Positions 8,799 to 21,039 of a DNA stretch of 64,000 nucleotides are shown here, piece after piece. Under the pieces are notes generated by a model. It did not search any database. It was given only the letters and a program-made list of their open reading frames with translations, and was not told the DNA's origin. The DNA is from Eucommia ulmoides (Eukaryota; Streptophyta; Magnoliopsida; Garryales; Eucommiaceae), in contig JAENRU010000469.1 in assembly GCA_016647705.1 (NCBI GenBank), positions 251,001 through 315,000 of the forward strand, written 5' to 3'. The first letter of the stretch is position 1, and the number at the start of each line of letters is the position of its first letter. A program made the position numbers and the translations under genes.

Positions 8799-9859
8799 CC
8801 CAAAAAGTGGTATTTTTGTCCGAAAATGGAGAAAATTTAATTTTTGCATCAAATTTGGTCTTTTGGGGCCATTTGTAGCCGTTTTTCTTTGAAGGCCGTT
8901 TCACATCGAAAAGTGGTAGTTTTGTCCAAAATGGACGCATTTGATTTCTCATTTCAAAATTGGTTTTCTTGGATATTTTGGGTGCGTTTTGCCCAGTAGG
9001 CCGTTTCCGCCCGAAAAAGTGGTATTCTTCGTCCAAAATGGACGAAGTTTAATTTTTGGGTCGAACGCGGTCTTCTTGGGCTTTTGTTGCTATTTTCTCA
9101 TGAAAATTAGTATTTTTGGTCCAAAACAGACGCAGTCGAATTTTTGCGTAAAACTTGGTCTTTTTGGACTTTTTGTAGGCGTTTTGCTCTAAAGACCGTT
9201 TCACCCCAAAAAGTTGTATTTTTCGCCGAAAATGGACGCATTTGATTCTTCATCTCAAAATTGAATTTTTTGGGTAATTTGGGTGCGGTTTGCTAAGTAG
9301 GCCGTTTGTCCCAAAAAAAGTGGTATTCTTCGTCAAAAATGGACGAAGTTTAATTTTTGGTGCCGTTTCGCACCGAAAAGTAGTAGTTTTGTCCAAAATG
9401 GACGCATTTGACTTCTCATTTCAAAATTGGCTTTCTTTGATGTTTTGGGTGCGTTTTGCCCAGTAGGCCGTTTCCTCCCAAAAAAGTGGTTTTCTTCGTC
9501 CAAAATGGACGAAGTTTAATTTTCGGGTCAAACGCGGTCTTCTTTGGATTTTGTTGCTATTTTCTCGTGAAAGGTGGTATTTTTGGTCCAAAACGGACGT
9601 AGTCGAATTTTTAAGTCAAAGTTGGCCATTTTGGGATTTTTGTTGGCGTTTTGCTCTGCAGACCGTTTCACCCCCAAAAAGTGGTAGTTTTCGCCAAAAA
9701 TGGACGCATTTGATTTTTCATTTCAAAATTGGTTTTTTTTGGGTACGTTTTGCTCAGTAGGCCGTTTCTGCCCAAAAAAGTGGTATTCGTCCTCCAAAAT
9801 GGACGAAATTGAATTTTCGGGTCAAACGCGGTTTTCTTGGGCCTTTGACGATATTTCAT
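8799..9859. repeat. S block, first half of 2.417-kb super-repeat copy 1
   Basis: S order with GGGTAATTTGGGTGCGG in A2 and a C of the GAAAGGTGG type with GGACGTAGTCG. A single TTTTTGGTGCCG change at the B' junction (about 9,356) separates it from copies 2 and 3. Confidence 0.9.
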
Positions 9860-11215
9860 CCCAAAAAGTGGTATTTTTTGTCCGAAAATGGAGAAAATTT
9901 AATTTTTGCGTCAAATTTGGTCTTTTGGGGCCATTTGTAGCCGTTTTTCTTTGAAGGCCGTTTCACATCGAAAAGTGGTAGTTTTGTCCAAAATGGACGC
10001 ATTTGATTTCTCATTTCAAAATTGGTTTTCTTGGATATTTTGGGTGAGTTTTGCCCAGTAGGCCGTTTCCGCCCGAAAAAGTGGTATTCTTCGTCCAAAA
10101 TGGACGAAGTTTAATTTTTGGGTTAAACGCGGTCTTCTTGGGCTTTTGTTGCTATTTTCTCATGAAAATTGGTATTTTTGGTCCAAAACAGACGCAGTCG
10201 AATTTTTGCGTCAAACTTGGTCTTTTTGGACTTTTTGTAGGCGTTTTGCTCTAAAGACCGTTTCACCCCAAAAAGTTGCAGTTTTCGCCGAAAATGGACG
10301 CATTTGATTTTTCATCTCAAAATTGAATTTTTTGGGTATTTTGGGTGCGGTTTGCTAAGTACGCAGTTTGTCCTAAAAAAAGTGGAATTCTTCGTCCAAA
10401 ATGTACGAAGTTTAATTTTTGGGGCCGTTTCACCCCCAAAAAGTGGTAGTTTTCGCAAAAAATGGACGTATTTGATTTCTCGTTTCAAAATTGGTTTTAA
10501 GGGATATTTTCGGTGCGTTTCGCCCAGTAGGCCGTTTCCGCCCGAAAAAGTGGTATTCTTCGTCCGAAATGGACGAAGTTTAATTTTTGGGTCAAACGCG
10601 GTCCTCTTGGGATTTTGTTGCTATTTTCTCGTGAAAGGTGGTATTTTTGGTCCAAAACGGACGCAGTCGAATTTTTAAGTCAAAGTTGGCCATTTTGGGA
10701 TTTTTGTTGGCGTTTTGCTCTGCAGACCGTTTCACCCCCAAAAAGTGGTAGTTTTCGCCAAAAATGGATGCATTTGATTTTTCATTTCAAAATTGGTTTT
10801 TTTGGGTACGTTTTGCTCAGTAGGCCGTTTCTGCCCAAAAAAGTGGTATTCGTCCTCCAAAATGGACGAAATTGAATTTTCGGGTCAAACGCGGTCTTCT
10901 TGGGATTTTATTGCTATTTTCTCGTGAAAAGTGGTATTTTTGGTCCAAAACGGACGCAGTCGAATTTTTCAGTCAAAGTTGGCCATTTTGGGATTTTTGT
11001 TGGCGTTTTGCTCTGTAGATCGTTTCACCCCCAAAAAGTGGTAGATTTCGCCAAAAATGGACGCATTTGATTTTACATTTCAAAATTGGTTTTTTTGGGT
11101 GCGTTTTGCTCAGTAGGCCGTTTCTGCCCAAGCAAGTGGTATTCGTCGTCCAAAATGGACGAAATTGAATTTTCGGGTCAAACGCGGTCTTCCTGGGCCT
11201 TTGATGATATTTAAT
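9860..11215. repeat. M-like block, second half of 2.417-kb super-repeat copy 1
   Basis: 1356 bp. B2' carries GTGGAATTCTTCG and ATGTACGAAG, and is followed by an L-type A (GCAAAAAATGGACGTATT, then TTTTAAGGG). The extra trimer follows a B4 that ends GATTTTATTGC instead of the usual C3-leading tail. Confidence 0.88.
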
Positions 11216-12276
11216 CCCAAAAAGTGGTATTTTTTGTCCGAAAATGGAGAAAATTTAATTTTTGCATCAAATTTGGTCTTTTGGGGCCATTTGTAGCCGT
11301 TTTTCTTTGAAGGCCGTTTCACATCGAAAAGTGGTAGTTTTGTCCAAAATGGACGCATTTGATTTCTCATTTCAAAATTGGTTTTCTTGGATATTTTGGG
11401 TGCGTTTTGCCCAGTAGGCCGTTTCCGCCCGAAAAAGTGGTATTCTTCGTCCAAAATGGACGAAGTTTAATTTTTGGGTCGAACGCGGTCTTCTTGGGCT
11501 TTTGTTGCTATTTTCTCATGAAAATTGGTATTTTTGGTCCAAAACAGACGCAGTCGAATTTTTGCGTAAAACTTGGTCTTTTTGGACTTTTTGTAGGCGT
11601 TTTGCTCTAAAGACCGTTTCACCCCAAAAAGTTGTATTTTTCGCCGAAAATGGACGCATTTGATTCTTCATCTCAAAATTGAATTTTTTGGGTAATTTGG
11701 GTGCGGTTTGCTAAGTAGGCCGTTTGTCCCAAAAAAAGTGGTATTCTTCGTCAAAAATGGACGAAGTTTAATTTTTGGGGCCGTTTCGCACCGAAAAGTA
11801 GTAGTTTTGTCCAAAATGGACGCATTTGACTTCTCATTTCAAAATTGGCTTTCTTTGATGTTTTGGGTGCGTTTTGCCCAGTAGGCCGTTTCCTCCCAAA
11901 AAAGTGGTTTTCTTCGTCCAAAATGGACGAAGTTTAATTTTCGGGTCAAACGCGGTCTTCTTTGGATTTTGTTGCTATTTTCTCGTGAAAGGTGGTGTTT
12001 TTGGTCCAAAACGGACGTAGTCGAATTTTTAAGTCAAAGTTGGCCATTTTGGGATTTTTGTTGGCGTTTTGCTCTGCAGACCGTTTCACCCCCAAAAAGT
12101 GGTAGTTTTCGCCAAAAATGGACGCATTTGATTTTTCATTTCAAAATTGGTTTTTTTGGGTACGTTTTGCTCAGTAGGCCGTTTCTGCCCAAAAAAGTGG
12201 TATTCGTCCTCCAAAATGGACGAAATTGAATTTTCGGGTCAAACGCGGTCTTCTTGGGCCTTTGACGATATTTCAT
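11216..12276. repeat. S block, first half of 2.417-kb super-repeat copy 2
   Basis: Near-identical to 8,799-9,859. Differs by GGTGGTGTTTTTGG near 11,991 and by a one-base shorter T run in A4. Confidence 0.9.
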
Positions 12277-13632
12277 CCCAAAAAGTGGTATTTTTTGTCC
12301 GAAAATGGAGAAAATTTAATTTTTGCGTCAAATTTGGTCTTTTGGGGCCATTTGTAGCCGTTTTTCTTTGAAGGCCGTTTCACATCGAAAAGTGGTAGTT
12401 TTGTCCAAAATGGACGCATTTGATTTCTCATTTTAAAATTGGTTTTCTTGGATATTTTGGGTGAGTTTTGCCCAGTAGGCCGTTTCCGCCCGAAAAAGTG
12501 GTATTCTTCGTCCAAAATGGACGAAGTTTAATTTTTGGGTTAAACGCGGTCTTCTTGGGCTTTTGTTGCTATTTTCTCATGAAAATTGGTATTTTTGGTC
12601 CAAAACAGACGCAGTCGAATTTTTGCGTCAAACTTGGTCTTTTTGGACTTTTTGTAGGCGTTTTGCTCTAAAGACCGTTTCACCCCAAAAAGTTGCAGTT
12701 TTCGCCGAAAATGGACGCATTTGATTTTTCATCTCAAAATTGAATTTTTTGGGTATTTTGGGTGCGGTTTGCTAAGTACGCAGTTTGTCCTAAAAAAAGT
12801 GGAATTCTTCGTCCAAAATGTACGAAGTTTAATTTTTGGGGCCGTTTCACCCCCAAAAAGTGGTAGTTTTCGCAAAAAATGGACGTATTTGATTTCTCGT
12901 TTCAAAATTGGTTTTAAGGGATATTTTCGGTGCGTTTCGCCCAGTAGGCCGTTTCCGCCCGAAAAAGTGGTATTCTTCGTCCGAAATGGACGAAGTTTAA
13001 TTTTTGGGTCAAACGCGGTCCTCTTGGGATTTTGTTGCTATTTTCTCGTGAAAGGTGGTATTTTTGGTCCAAAACGGACGCAGTCGAATTTTTAAGTCAA
13101 AGTTGGCCATTTTGGGATTTTTGTTGGCGTTTTGCTCTGCAGACCGTTTCACCCCCAAAAAGTGGTAGTTTTCGCCAAAAATGGATGCATTTGATTTTTC
13201 ATTTCAAAATTGGTTTTTTTGGGTACGTTTTGCTCAGTAGGCCGTTTCTGCCCAAAAAAGTGGTATTCGTCCTCCAAAATGGACGAAATTGAATTTTCGG
13301 GTCAAACGCGGTCTTCTTGGGATTTTATTGCTATTTTCTCGTGAAAAGTGGTATTTTTGGTCCAAAACGGACGCAGTCGAATTTTTCAGTCAAAGTTGGC
13401 CATTTTGGGATTTTTGTTGGCGTTTTGCTCTGTAGATCGTTTCACCCCCAAAAAGTGGTAGATTTCGCCAAAAATGGACGCATTTGATTTTACATTTCAA
13501 AATTGGTTTTTTTGGGTGCGTTTTGCTCAGTAGGCCGTTTCTGCCCAAGCAAGTGGTATTCGTCGTCCAAAATGGACGAAATTGAATTTTCGGGTCAAAC
13601 GCGGTCTTCCTGGGCCTTTGATGATATTTCAT
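12277..13632. repeat. M-like block, second half of 2.417-kb super-repeat copy 2
   Basis: 1356 bp, same composition as 9,860-11,215. It shares the EcoRI-type GTGGAATTCTTCG in B2' near 12,800. Confidence 0.9.
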
Positions 13633-14694
13633 CCCAAAAAGTGGTATTTTTTGTCCGAAAATGGAGAAAATTTAATTTTTGCATCAAATTTGGTCTTTTG
13701 GGGCCATTTGTAGCCGTTTTTCTTTGAAGGCCGTTTCACATCGAAAAGTGGTAGTTTTGTCCAAAATGGACGCATTTGATTTCTCATTTCAAAATTGGTT
13801 TTCTTGGATATTTTGGGTGCGTTTTGCCCAGTAGGCCGTTTCCGCCCGAAAAAGTGGTATTCTTCGTCCAAAATGGACGAAGTTTAATTTTTGGGTCGAA
13901 CGCGGTCTTCTTGGGCTTTTGTTGCTATTTTCTCATGAAAATTAGTATTTTTGGTCCAAAACAGACGCAGTCGAATTTTTGCGTAAAACTTGGTCTTTTT
14001 GGACTTTTTGTAGGCGTTTTGCTCTAAAGACCGTTTCACCCCAAAAAGTTGTATTTTTCGCCGAAAATGGACGCATTTGATTCTTCATCTCAAAATTGAA
14101 TTTTTTGGGTAATTTGGGTGCGGTTTGCTAAGTAGGCCGTTTGTCCCAAAAAAAGTGGTATTCTTCGTCAAAAATGGACGAAGTTTAATTTTTGGGGCCG
14201 TTTCGCACCGAAAAGTAGTAGTTTTGTCCAAAATGGACGCATTTGACTTCTCATTTCAAAATTGGCTTTCTTTGATGTTTTGGGTGCGTTTTGCCCAGTA
14301 GGCCGTTTCCTCCCAAAAAAGTGGTTTTCTTCGTCCAAAATGGACGAAGTTTAATTTTCGGGTCAAACGCGGTCTTCTTTGGATTTTGTTGCTATTTTCT
14401 CGTGAAAGGTGGTATTTTTGGTCCAAAACGGACGTAGTCGAATTTTTAAGTCAAAGTTGGCCATTTTGGGATTTTTGTTGGCGTTTTGCTCTGCAGACCG
14501 TTTCACCCCCAAAAAGTGGTAGTTTTCGCCAAAAATGGACGCATTTGATTTTTCATTTCAAAATTGGTTTTTTTTGGGTACGTTTTGCTCAGTAGGCCGT
14601 TTCTGCCCAAAAAAGTGGTATTCGTCCTCCAAAATGGACGAAATTGAATTTTCGGGTCAAACGCGGTCTTCTTGGGCCTTTGACGATATTTCAT
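13633..14694. repeat. S block, 2.417-kb super-repeat copy 3
   Basis: 1062 bp, near-identical to the S blocks of copies 1 and 2, with one extra T in the A4 T run near 14,574, as in copy 1. Confidence 0.9.
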
Positions 14695-15757
14695 CCCAAA
14701 AAGTGGTATTTTTTGTCCGAAAATGGAGAAAATTTAATTTTTGCGTCAAATTTGGTCTTTTGGGGCCATTTGTAGCCGTTTTTCTTTGAAGGCCGTTTCA
14801 CATCGAAAAGTGGTAGTTTTGTCCAAAATGGACGCATTTGATTTCTCATTTCAAAATTGGTTTTCTTGGATATTTTGGGTGAGTTTTGCCCAGTAGGCCG
14901 TTTCCGCCCGAAAAAGTGGTATTCTTCGTCCAAAATGGACGAAGTTTAATTTTTGGGTTAAACGCGGTCTTCTTGGGCTTTTGTTGCTATTTTCTCATGA
15001 AAATTGGTATTTTTGGTCCAAAACAGATGCAGTCGAATTTTTGCGTCAAACTTGGTCTTTTTGGACTTTTTGTAGGCGTTTTGCTCTAAAGACCGTTTCA
15101 CCCCAAAAAGTTGCAGTTTTCGCCGAAAATGGACGCATTTGATTTTCATCTCAAAATTGAATTTTTTGGGTATTTTGGGTGCGGTTTGCTAAGTACGCAG
15201 TTTGTCCTAAAAAAAGTGGAATTCTTCGTCCAAAATGTACGAAGTTTAATTTTTGGGGCCGTTTCACCCCCAAAAAGTGGTAGTTTTCGCAAAAAATGGA
15301 CGTATTTGATTTCTCGTTTCAAAATTGGTTTTAAGGGATATTTTCGGTGCGTTTCGCCCAGTAGGCCGTTTCCGCCCGAAAAAGTGGTATTCTTCGTCCG
15401 AAATGGACGAAGTTTAATTTTTGGGTCAAACGCGGTCCTCTTGGGATTTTGTTGCTATTTTCTCGTGAAAGGTGGTATTTTTGGTCCAAAACGGACGCAG
15501 TCGAATTTTTAAGTCAAAGTTGGCCATTTTGGGATTTTTGTTGGCGTTTTGCTCTGCAGACCGTTTCACCCCCAAAAAGTGGTAGTTTTCGCCAAAAATG
15601 GATGCATTTGATTTTTCATTTCAAAATTGGTTTTTTTTGGGTACGTTTTGCTCAGTAGGCCGTTTCTGCCCAAAAAAGTGGTATTCGTCCTCCAAAATGG
15701 ACGAAATTGAATTTTCGGGTCAAACGCGGTCTTCTTGGGCCTTTGACGATATTTCAT
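14695..15757. repeat. Shortened second half of 2.417-kb super-repeat copy 3
   Basis: 1063 bp. It follows the M-like half of copies 1 and 2 up to B4, then enters C3 directly, so one trimer is absent. The result has S length but keeps the L-type A after B2' and GTGGAATTCTTCG. Confidence 0.87.
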
Positions 15758-17255
15758 CCCAAAAAGTGGTATTTTTTGTCCGAAAATGGAGAAAATTTAA
15801 TTTTTGCGTCAAATTTGGTCTTTTGGGGCCATTTGTAGCCGTTTTTCTTTGAAGGCCGTTTCACATCGAAAAGTGGTAGTTTTGTCCAAAATGGACGCAT
15901 TTGATTTCTCATTTCAAAATTGGTTTTCTTGGATATTTTAGGTGAGTTTTGCCCAGTAGGCCGTTTCCGCCCGAAAAAGTGGTATTCTTCGTCCAAAATG
16001 GACGAAGTTTCATTTTTGGCTCAAACGCGGTCTTCTTGGGCTTTTGTTGCTATTTTCTTATGAAAATTGGTATTTTTGGTCCAAAACAGACGCAGTCGAA
16101 TTTTTGCGTCAAACTTGGTCTTTTTGGACTTTTTGTCGGCGTTTTGCTCTAAAGACCGTTTCACCCCAAAAAGTTGTAGTTTTCGCCGAAAATGGACGCA
16201 TTTGATTCTTCATCTCAAAATTGAATTTTTTGGGTATTTTGGGTGCGGTTTGCCAAGTAGGCCGTTTGTCCCAAAAAAAGTGGTATTCTTCGTCCAAAAT
16301 GGACGAAGTTTAATTTTTGGGTCAAACGCGGTGTTCTTGAGATTTTGTTTCTATTTTCTCATGTAAAGTGGTCTTTTTGGTCCAAAACGGACGCAGTCGA
16401 ATTTTAGCGTCAAAGTTAGCCTTTTTGGGCTGGTTGTGGGCGTTTTGCTCTGAAGACCGTTTCACCCCCAAAAAGTGGTAGTTTTCGCAAAAAATGGACG
16501 TATTTGATTTCTCGTTTCAAAATTGGTTTTAAGGGATATTTTCGGTGCGTTTTGCCCAGTAGGCCGTTTCCGCCCGAAAAAGTGGTATTCTTCGTCCGAA
16601 ATGGACGAAGTTTAATTTTTGGGTCAAAAGGCGGTCTTCTTGGGATTTTGTTGCTATTTTCTCGTGAAAAGTGGTATTTTTGGTCCAAAACAGACGCAAT
16701 CAAATTTTTGAGTCAAACTTGTTCTTTTCGGACTTTTTCTGGGCGTTTTGCTCTGAAGACCGTTTCACCCCAAAAAGTGGTAGTTTTGCCAAAAATCGAC
16801 GTATTTGATTTTTCGTTTCAAAATTGATTTTCAGGGATATTTTCGGTGCGTTTTGCCCAGTAGGCCGTTTCCGCCCGAAAAAGTGGTATTCTTCGTCCGA
16901 AATGGACGAAGTTTAATTTTTGGGTCAAACGCGGTCCTCTTTGGATTTTGTTGCTATTTTCTCGTGAAAAGTGGTATTTTTGGTCCAAAACGGACGTAGT
17001 CGAATTTTTAAGTCAAAGTTGGCCATTTTGGGATTTTTGTTGGCGTTTTGCTCTGCAGACCGTTTCACCCCCCAAAAGTGGTAGTTTTCGCAAAAAATGG
17101 ACGCATTTGATTTTTCATTTCAAAATTAGTTTTTTTGGGTATGTTTTGCTCAGTAGGCCGTTTCTGCCCAAAAAAGTGGTATTCGTCATCCAAAATGGAC
17201 GAAATTGAATTTTCGGGTCAAACGCGGTCTTCTTGGGCCTTTGACGATATTTCAT
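15758..17255. repeat. L block, subfamily a, 1498 bp
   Basis: Five full trimers. Diagnostic variants are GCGGTGTTCTTG in the full-length B2, GTCAAAAGGCGGTC in B6 and TTTTGCCAAAAATCGACG in A7. Shared with L blocks at 22,104, 51,628 and 55,247. Confidence 0.9.
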
Positions 17256-18617
17256 CCCAAAAAGTGGTATTTTTTGTCCGAAAATGGAGAAAATTTAATT
17301 TTTGCGTCAAATTTGGTCTTTCGGGGCCATTTGTAGCCGTTTTTCTTTGAAGGCCGTTTCACATCGAAAAGTGGTAGTTTTGTCCAAAATGGACGCATTT
17401 GATTTCTCATTTCAAAATTGGTTTTCTTGGATATTTTGGGTGAGTTTTGCCCAGTAGGCCGTTTCCGCCCGAAAAAGTGGTATTCTTCGTCCAAAATGGA
17501 CGAAGTTTAATTTTTGGGTTAAACGCGGTCTTCTTGGGCTTTTGTTGCTATTTTCTCATGAAAATTGGTATTTTTGGTCCAAAACATACGCAGTCGAATT
17601 TTTGCGTCAAACTTGGTCTTTTTGGACTTTTTGTCGGCGTTTTGCTCTAAAGACCGTTTCACCCCAAAAAGTTGTAGTTTTCGCCGAAAATGGACGCATT
17701 TGATTCTTCATCTCAAAATTGAATTTTTTGGGTATTTTGGGTGCGGTTTGCTAAGTACGCCGTTTGTCCTAAAAAAAGTGGTATTCTTCATCCAAAATGT
17801 ACGAAGTTTAATTTTTGGGGCCGTTTTGCACCGAAAAGTGGTAGTTTTGTCCAAAATGGACGCATTTGACTTCTCATTTCAAAATTGGTTTTCTTGGATA
17901 TTTTGGGTGCGTTTTGCCCAGTAGGCCGTTTCCTCCCGAAAAAGTGGTATTCTTCGTCCAAAATGGACGAAGTTTAATTTTCGGGTCAAACGCGGTCTTC
18001 TGGAGATTTTGTTGCCATTTTCTCCGGAAAAGTGGTATTTTTTTTCCAAAACTGACGCAATCAAATTTTTGAGTCAAACTTGTTCTTTTTGGACTTTTTC
18101 TGGGCGTTTTGCTCTGAAGACCGTTTCACCCCAAAAAGTGGTAGTTTTCGCCAAAAATGGACGTATTTGATTTTTCGTTTCAAAATTGGTTTTCTTGGAT
18201 ATTTTCGGTGCGTTTTGCCCAGTAGGCCGTTTCCGCCCGAAAAAGTGGTATTCTTCGTCCGAAATGGACAAAGTTTAATTTTTGGGTCAAACGCGATCGT
18301 CTTGGGATTTTATTGCTATTTTCTCGTGAAAAGTGGTATTTTTGGTCCGAAACGGACGCAGTCGAATTTTTCAGTCAAAGTTGGCCATTTTGGGATTTTT
18401 GTTGGCGTTTTACTCTGCAGACCGTTTCACCCCCAAAAAGTGGTAGATTTCGCCAAAAATGGATGCATTTCATTTTTCATTTCGAAATTGGTTTTTTTGG
18501 GTGCGTTTTGCTCAGTAGGCCGTTTCTGCCCAAGCAAGTGGTATTCGTCGTCCAAAATGGACGAAATTGAATTTTCGGGTCAAACGCGGTCTTCCTGGGC
18601 CTTTGACGATATTTCAT
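17256..18617. repeat. M block, 2.42-kb super-repeat copy 1
   Basis: 1362 bp: C3 A1 B1 C1 A2 B2' A3 B3 C2m A5 B5 C A4 B4. Marked by CTTTCGGGGCC in C3, AAAACATACGCAG in C1 and CGCGATCGTC in B5. Confidence 0.9.
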
Positions 18618-19678
18618 CCCAAAAAGTGGTATTTTTTGTCCGAAAATGGAGAAAATTTAATTTTTGCGTCAAATTTGGTCTTTTGGGGCCATTTGTAGCT
18701 GTTTTTCTTTGAAGGCCGTTTCACACCGAAAAGTGGTAGTTTTGTCCAAATGGACGCATTTGATTTCTCATTTCAAAATTGGTTTTCTTGAATATTTTGG
18801 GTGAGTTTTGCCCAGTAGGCCGTTTCCGCCCGAAAAAGTGGTATTCTTCGTCCAAAATGGACGAAATTTCATTTTTGGGTCAAACGCGGTCTTCTTGGGC
18901 TTTTGTTGCTATTTTCTCAAGAAAATTGGTATTTTTGGTCCAAAACAGACGCAGTTGAATTTTTGCGTCAAACTTGGTCTTTTTGGACTTTTTGTAGGCG
19001 TTTTGCTCTAAAGACCGTTTCACCCCCAAAAAGTTGTAGTTTTCGCTGAAAATGGACACATTTGATTCTTCATCTCAAAATTGAATTTTTTGGGTATTTT
19101 GGGTGCGGTTTGCTACGTAGGCCGTTTGTGCCAAAAAAAGTGGTATTCTTCGTCCAAAATGGACGAAGTTTAATTTTTGGGGCCGTTTCGCACCGAAAAG
19201 TGGTAGTTTTGTCCAAAATGGACGCATTTGACTTCTCATTTCAAAATTGGCTTTCTTTGATATTTTGGGTGCGTTTTGCCCAGTAGGCCGTTTCCTCCCA
19301 AAAAAATGGTTTTCTTCGTCCAAAATGGACGAAGTTTAATTTTCGGGTCAAACGCGGTCTTCTGGGGATTTTGTTGCCATTTTCTCCGGAAAAGTGGTAT
19401 TTTTTGTCCAAATTGGACGCAGTCGAATTTTTGAGTCAAAGTTGGCCATTTTGGGATTTTTGTTGGCGATTTGCTCTGCAGACCGTTTCACCCCCAAAAA
19501 GTGGTAGTTTTCGCCAAAAATGGACGCATTTGATTTTTCATTTCAAAATTGGTTTTTTTGGGTACGTTTTGCTCAGTAGGCCGTTTCTGGCCAAAAAAGT
19601 GGTATTCGTCCTCCAAAATGGACGAAATTGAATTTTCGGGTCAAACGCGGTCTTCTTGGGCCTTTGACGATATTTCAT
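18618..19678. repeat. S block, 2.42-kb super-repeat copy 1
   Basis: Standard S order with GTTGAATATTTTGGG-like A1 (CTTGAATATTTTGG), TGGACACATTTG in A2 and GGCGATTTGC in C2. One base is missing from GTCCAAATGG in A1 near 18,747. Confidence 0.88.
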
Positions 19679-21039
19679 CCCAAAAAGTGGTATTTTTTGT
19701 CCGAAAATGGAGAAAATTTAATTTTTGCGTCAAATTTGGTCTTTCGGGGCCATTTGTAGCCGTTTTTCTTTGAAGGCCGTTTCACATCGAAAAGTGGTAG
19801 TTTTGTCCAAAATGGACGCATTTGATTTCTCATTTCAAAATTGGTTTTCTTGGATATTTTGGGTGAGTTTTGCCCAGTAGGCCGTTTCCGCCCGAAAAAG
19901 TGGTATTCTTCGTCCAAAATGGACGAAGTTTAATTTTTGGGTTAAACGCGGTCTTCTTGGGCTTTTGTTGCTATTTTCTCATGAAAATTGGTATTTTTGG
20001 TCCAAAACATACGCAGTCGAATTTTTGCGTCAAACTTGGTCTTTTTGGACTTTTTGTCGGCGTTTTGCTCTAAAGACCGTTTCACCCCAAAAAGTTGTAG
20101 TTTTCGCCGAAAATGGACGCATTTGATTCTTCATCTCAAAATTGAATTTTTTGGGTATTTTGGGTGCGGTTTGCTAAGTACGCCGTTTGTCCTAAAAAAA
20201 GTGGTATTCTTCATCCAAAATGTACGAAGTTTAATTTTTGGGGCCGTTTTGCACCGAAAAGTGGTAGTTTTGTCCAAAATGGACGCATTTGACTTCTCAT
20301 TTCAAAATTGGTTTTCTTGGATATTTTGGGTGCGTTTTGCCCAGTAGGCCGTTTCCTCCCGAAAAAGTGGTATTCTTCGTCCAAAATGGACGAAGTTTAA
20401 TTTTCGGGTCAAACGCGGTCTTCTGGAGATTTTGTTGCCATTTTCTCCGGAAAAGTGGTATTTTTTTTCCAAAACTGACGCAATCAAATTTTTGAGTCAA
20501 ACTTGTTCTTTTTGGACTTTTTCTGGGCGTTTTGCTCTGAAGACCGTTTCACCCCAAAAAGTGGTAGTTTTCGCCAAAAATGGACGTATTTGATTTTTCG
20601 TTTCAAAATTGGTTTTCTTGGATATTTTCGGTGCGTTTTGCCCAGTAGGCCGTTTCCGCCCGAAAAAGTGGTATTCTTCGTCCGAAATGGACAAAGTTTA
20701 ATTTTTGGGTCAAACGCGATCGTCTTGGGATTTTATTGCTATTTTCTCGTGAAAAGTGGTATTTTGGTCCGAAACGGACGCAGTCGAATTTTTCAGTCAA
20801 AGTTGGCCATTTTGGGATTTTTGTTGGCGTTTTACTCTGCAGACCGTTTCACCCCCAAAAAGTGGTAGATTTCGCCAAAAATGGATGCATTTCATTTTTC
20901 ATTTCGAAATTGGTTTTTTTGGGTGCGTTTTGCTCAGTAGGCCGTTTCTGCCCAAGCAAGTGGTATTCGTCGTCCAAAATGGACGAAATTGAATTTTCGG
21001 GTCAAACGCGGTCTTCCTGGGCCTTTGACGATATTTCAT
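19679..21039. repeat. M block, 2.42-kb super-repeat copy 2
   Basis: Same variants as 17,256-18,617. A one-base deletion in the T run of the C before A4 (about 20,761) shifts the open frame seen in copy 1. Confidence 0.9.

Larger units (their letters stand above)
8799..15757. repeat. 2.417-kb super-repeat, three copies (third shortened)
   Basis: Anchors at 8,799, 11,216 and 13,633 are 2,417 bp apart. Private variants recur at this spacing: GATTTTACATTTC in A4 (about 8,651, 11,069, 13,487), GTAATTTGGGTG in A2 and TAAAAAAAGTGGAATTC in B2'. Similarity begins slightly upstream of the first anchor, near 8.5 kb. Confidence 0.9.

Noticed and set aside
18080-18712. 210-codon open frame as a protein gene
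   Set aside because: It is a run of satellite monomers. The second copy of the same 2.42-kb unit is frameshifted, comparable frames exist on both strands everywhere in the array, and the translations are only repeats of the same monomer-derived peptides.
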